Assembly: GCF_032362555.1 (NCBI RefSeq)
Contig: NC_083535.1
Location: forward strand, 930,001-994,000
Origin: Amyelois transitella
Lineage: Eukaryota > Arthropoda > Insecta > Lepidoptera > Pyralidae
DNA length: 64,000 nt
Direction of reading: 5' to 3'
Part shown: positions 63,665 to 64,000 of the stretch, piece after piece
Layout of the letters: each line of letters starts with the position of its first letter
Numbering within the stretch: position 1 is the first letter of the stretch
Position numbers and translations under genes: made by a program
The notes under the pieces: model-generated
What the model was told of the DNA's origin: nothing
What the model saw: only the letters and a program-made list of their open reading frames with translations
Database searches by the model: none

Positions 63665-63845
63665 CGACGAGCTTGCATGAATAGATTGACGAATGTGGAT
63701 GAAGTGGAAAAGGTAGCCAGATATCTTGGTCTTTCGCTTCATCCACATTCATAACTCTCTTCATGCAAGGTCGGTTGATTTGAATACCTACTCTTGACGT
63801 GACATTATGCCAGTACGTCCTTAATTTGATCAAAGTATATAGGTA
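63665..63845. repeat. Fold-back pair of LINE-1 3' fragments
   Basis: GAGCTTGCATGAATAGATTG..GTGGATGAAG (+) is followed at once by CTTCATCCACATTCATAACT..CATGCAAGG (-). Confidence 0.75.
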
Positions 63846-64000
63846 TGGTTACTTTATTATTTAAGTAAGTTTTAAAACTCTGTGCCGGCGTGATCTCGGG
63901 GTGATAAGAGTTCAAATCGCAGTGCGGCCATCCGTCAATTACTTACTCTTAAAGTAACGGATGTATACGTAGATATAGAAATGAAATAAGACAATAGAAA

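Overview
This 64 kb window is nuclear DNA from a moth or butterfly (Lepidoptera). Its genes are split by GT..AG introns and encode animal proteins. The introns and spacers are packed with interspersed repeats of lepidopteran character: TC..CTAG Helitron-like elements, tRNA-derived SINEs, and an abundant ~250 bp SINE with a (TATG)n tail. I see no prokaryotic, viral or CRISPR sequence.

Layout. 1-1030 (+): broken, 5'-truncated RTE-like LINE ('LINE-1'). 4973-8419 (-): small three-exon gene for a type II membrane coiled-coil protein, probably GOLM1/CASC4-like; its last intron holds a structurally complete Tc1 transposon (5379-7101). 11045-14700 (-): nearly complete CR1-like LINE ('LINE-2') with an ORF1 remnant and an intact endonuclease/reverse transcriptase ORF2. 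16212-37869 (+): complete 15-coding-exon gene for carnitine O-palmitoyltransferase 1 (CPT1, the withered orthologue, 776 aa). 37870-42505: intergenic. 42506-47002 (+): complete five-exon ABHD13-type alpha/beta hydrolase (345 aa). 50379-59168 (-): nine exons of Tudor-SN/SND1 (about 837 codons), whose 5' end lies beyond the right edge; it converges on ABHD13. 59169-64000: repeat-rich Tudor-SN intron or upstream DNA.

The host genes are unrelated housekeeping functions: mitochondrial fatty-acid import, a membrane hydrolase, an RNA-binding nuclease-like protein and a Golgi-type membrane protein. All exon junctions given for them close in phase. The mobile elements do appear to work together. The abundant SINE ('SINE-A', about 46 copies or pieces) carries a 3' end resembling that of LINE-1, including the TATG tail, so LINE-1 is its likely mobilising partner.

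Most notable: an in-phase U UUA AAC slippery heptamer at the ORF1/ORF2 overlap of LINE-2; the SINE-A/LINE-1 shared tail; an intact intron-containing Tc1 element; a 26-nt CPT1 micro-exon carrying the catalytic histidine; decayed tandem copies of CPT1 exon 7; and several insertions that duplicated host splice-site DNA. All family names rest on reading motifs by eye; no database search was possible.
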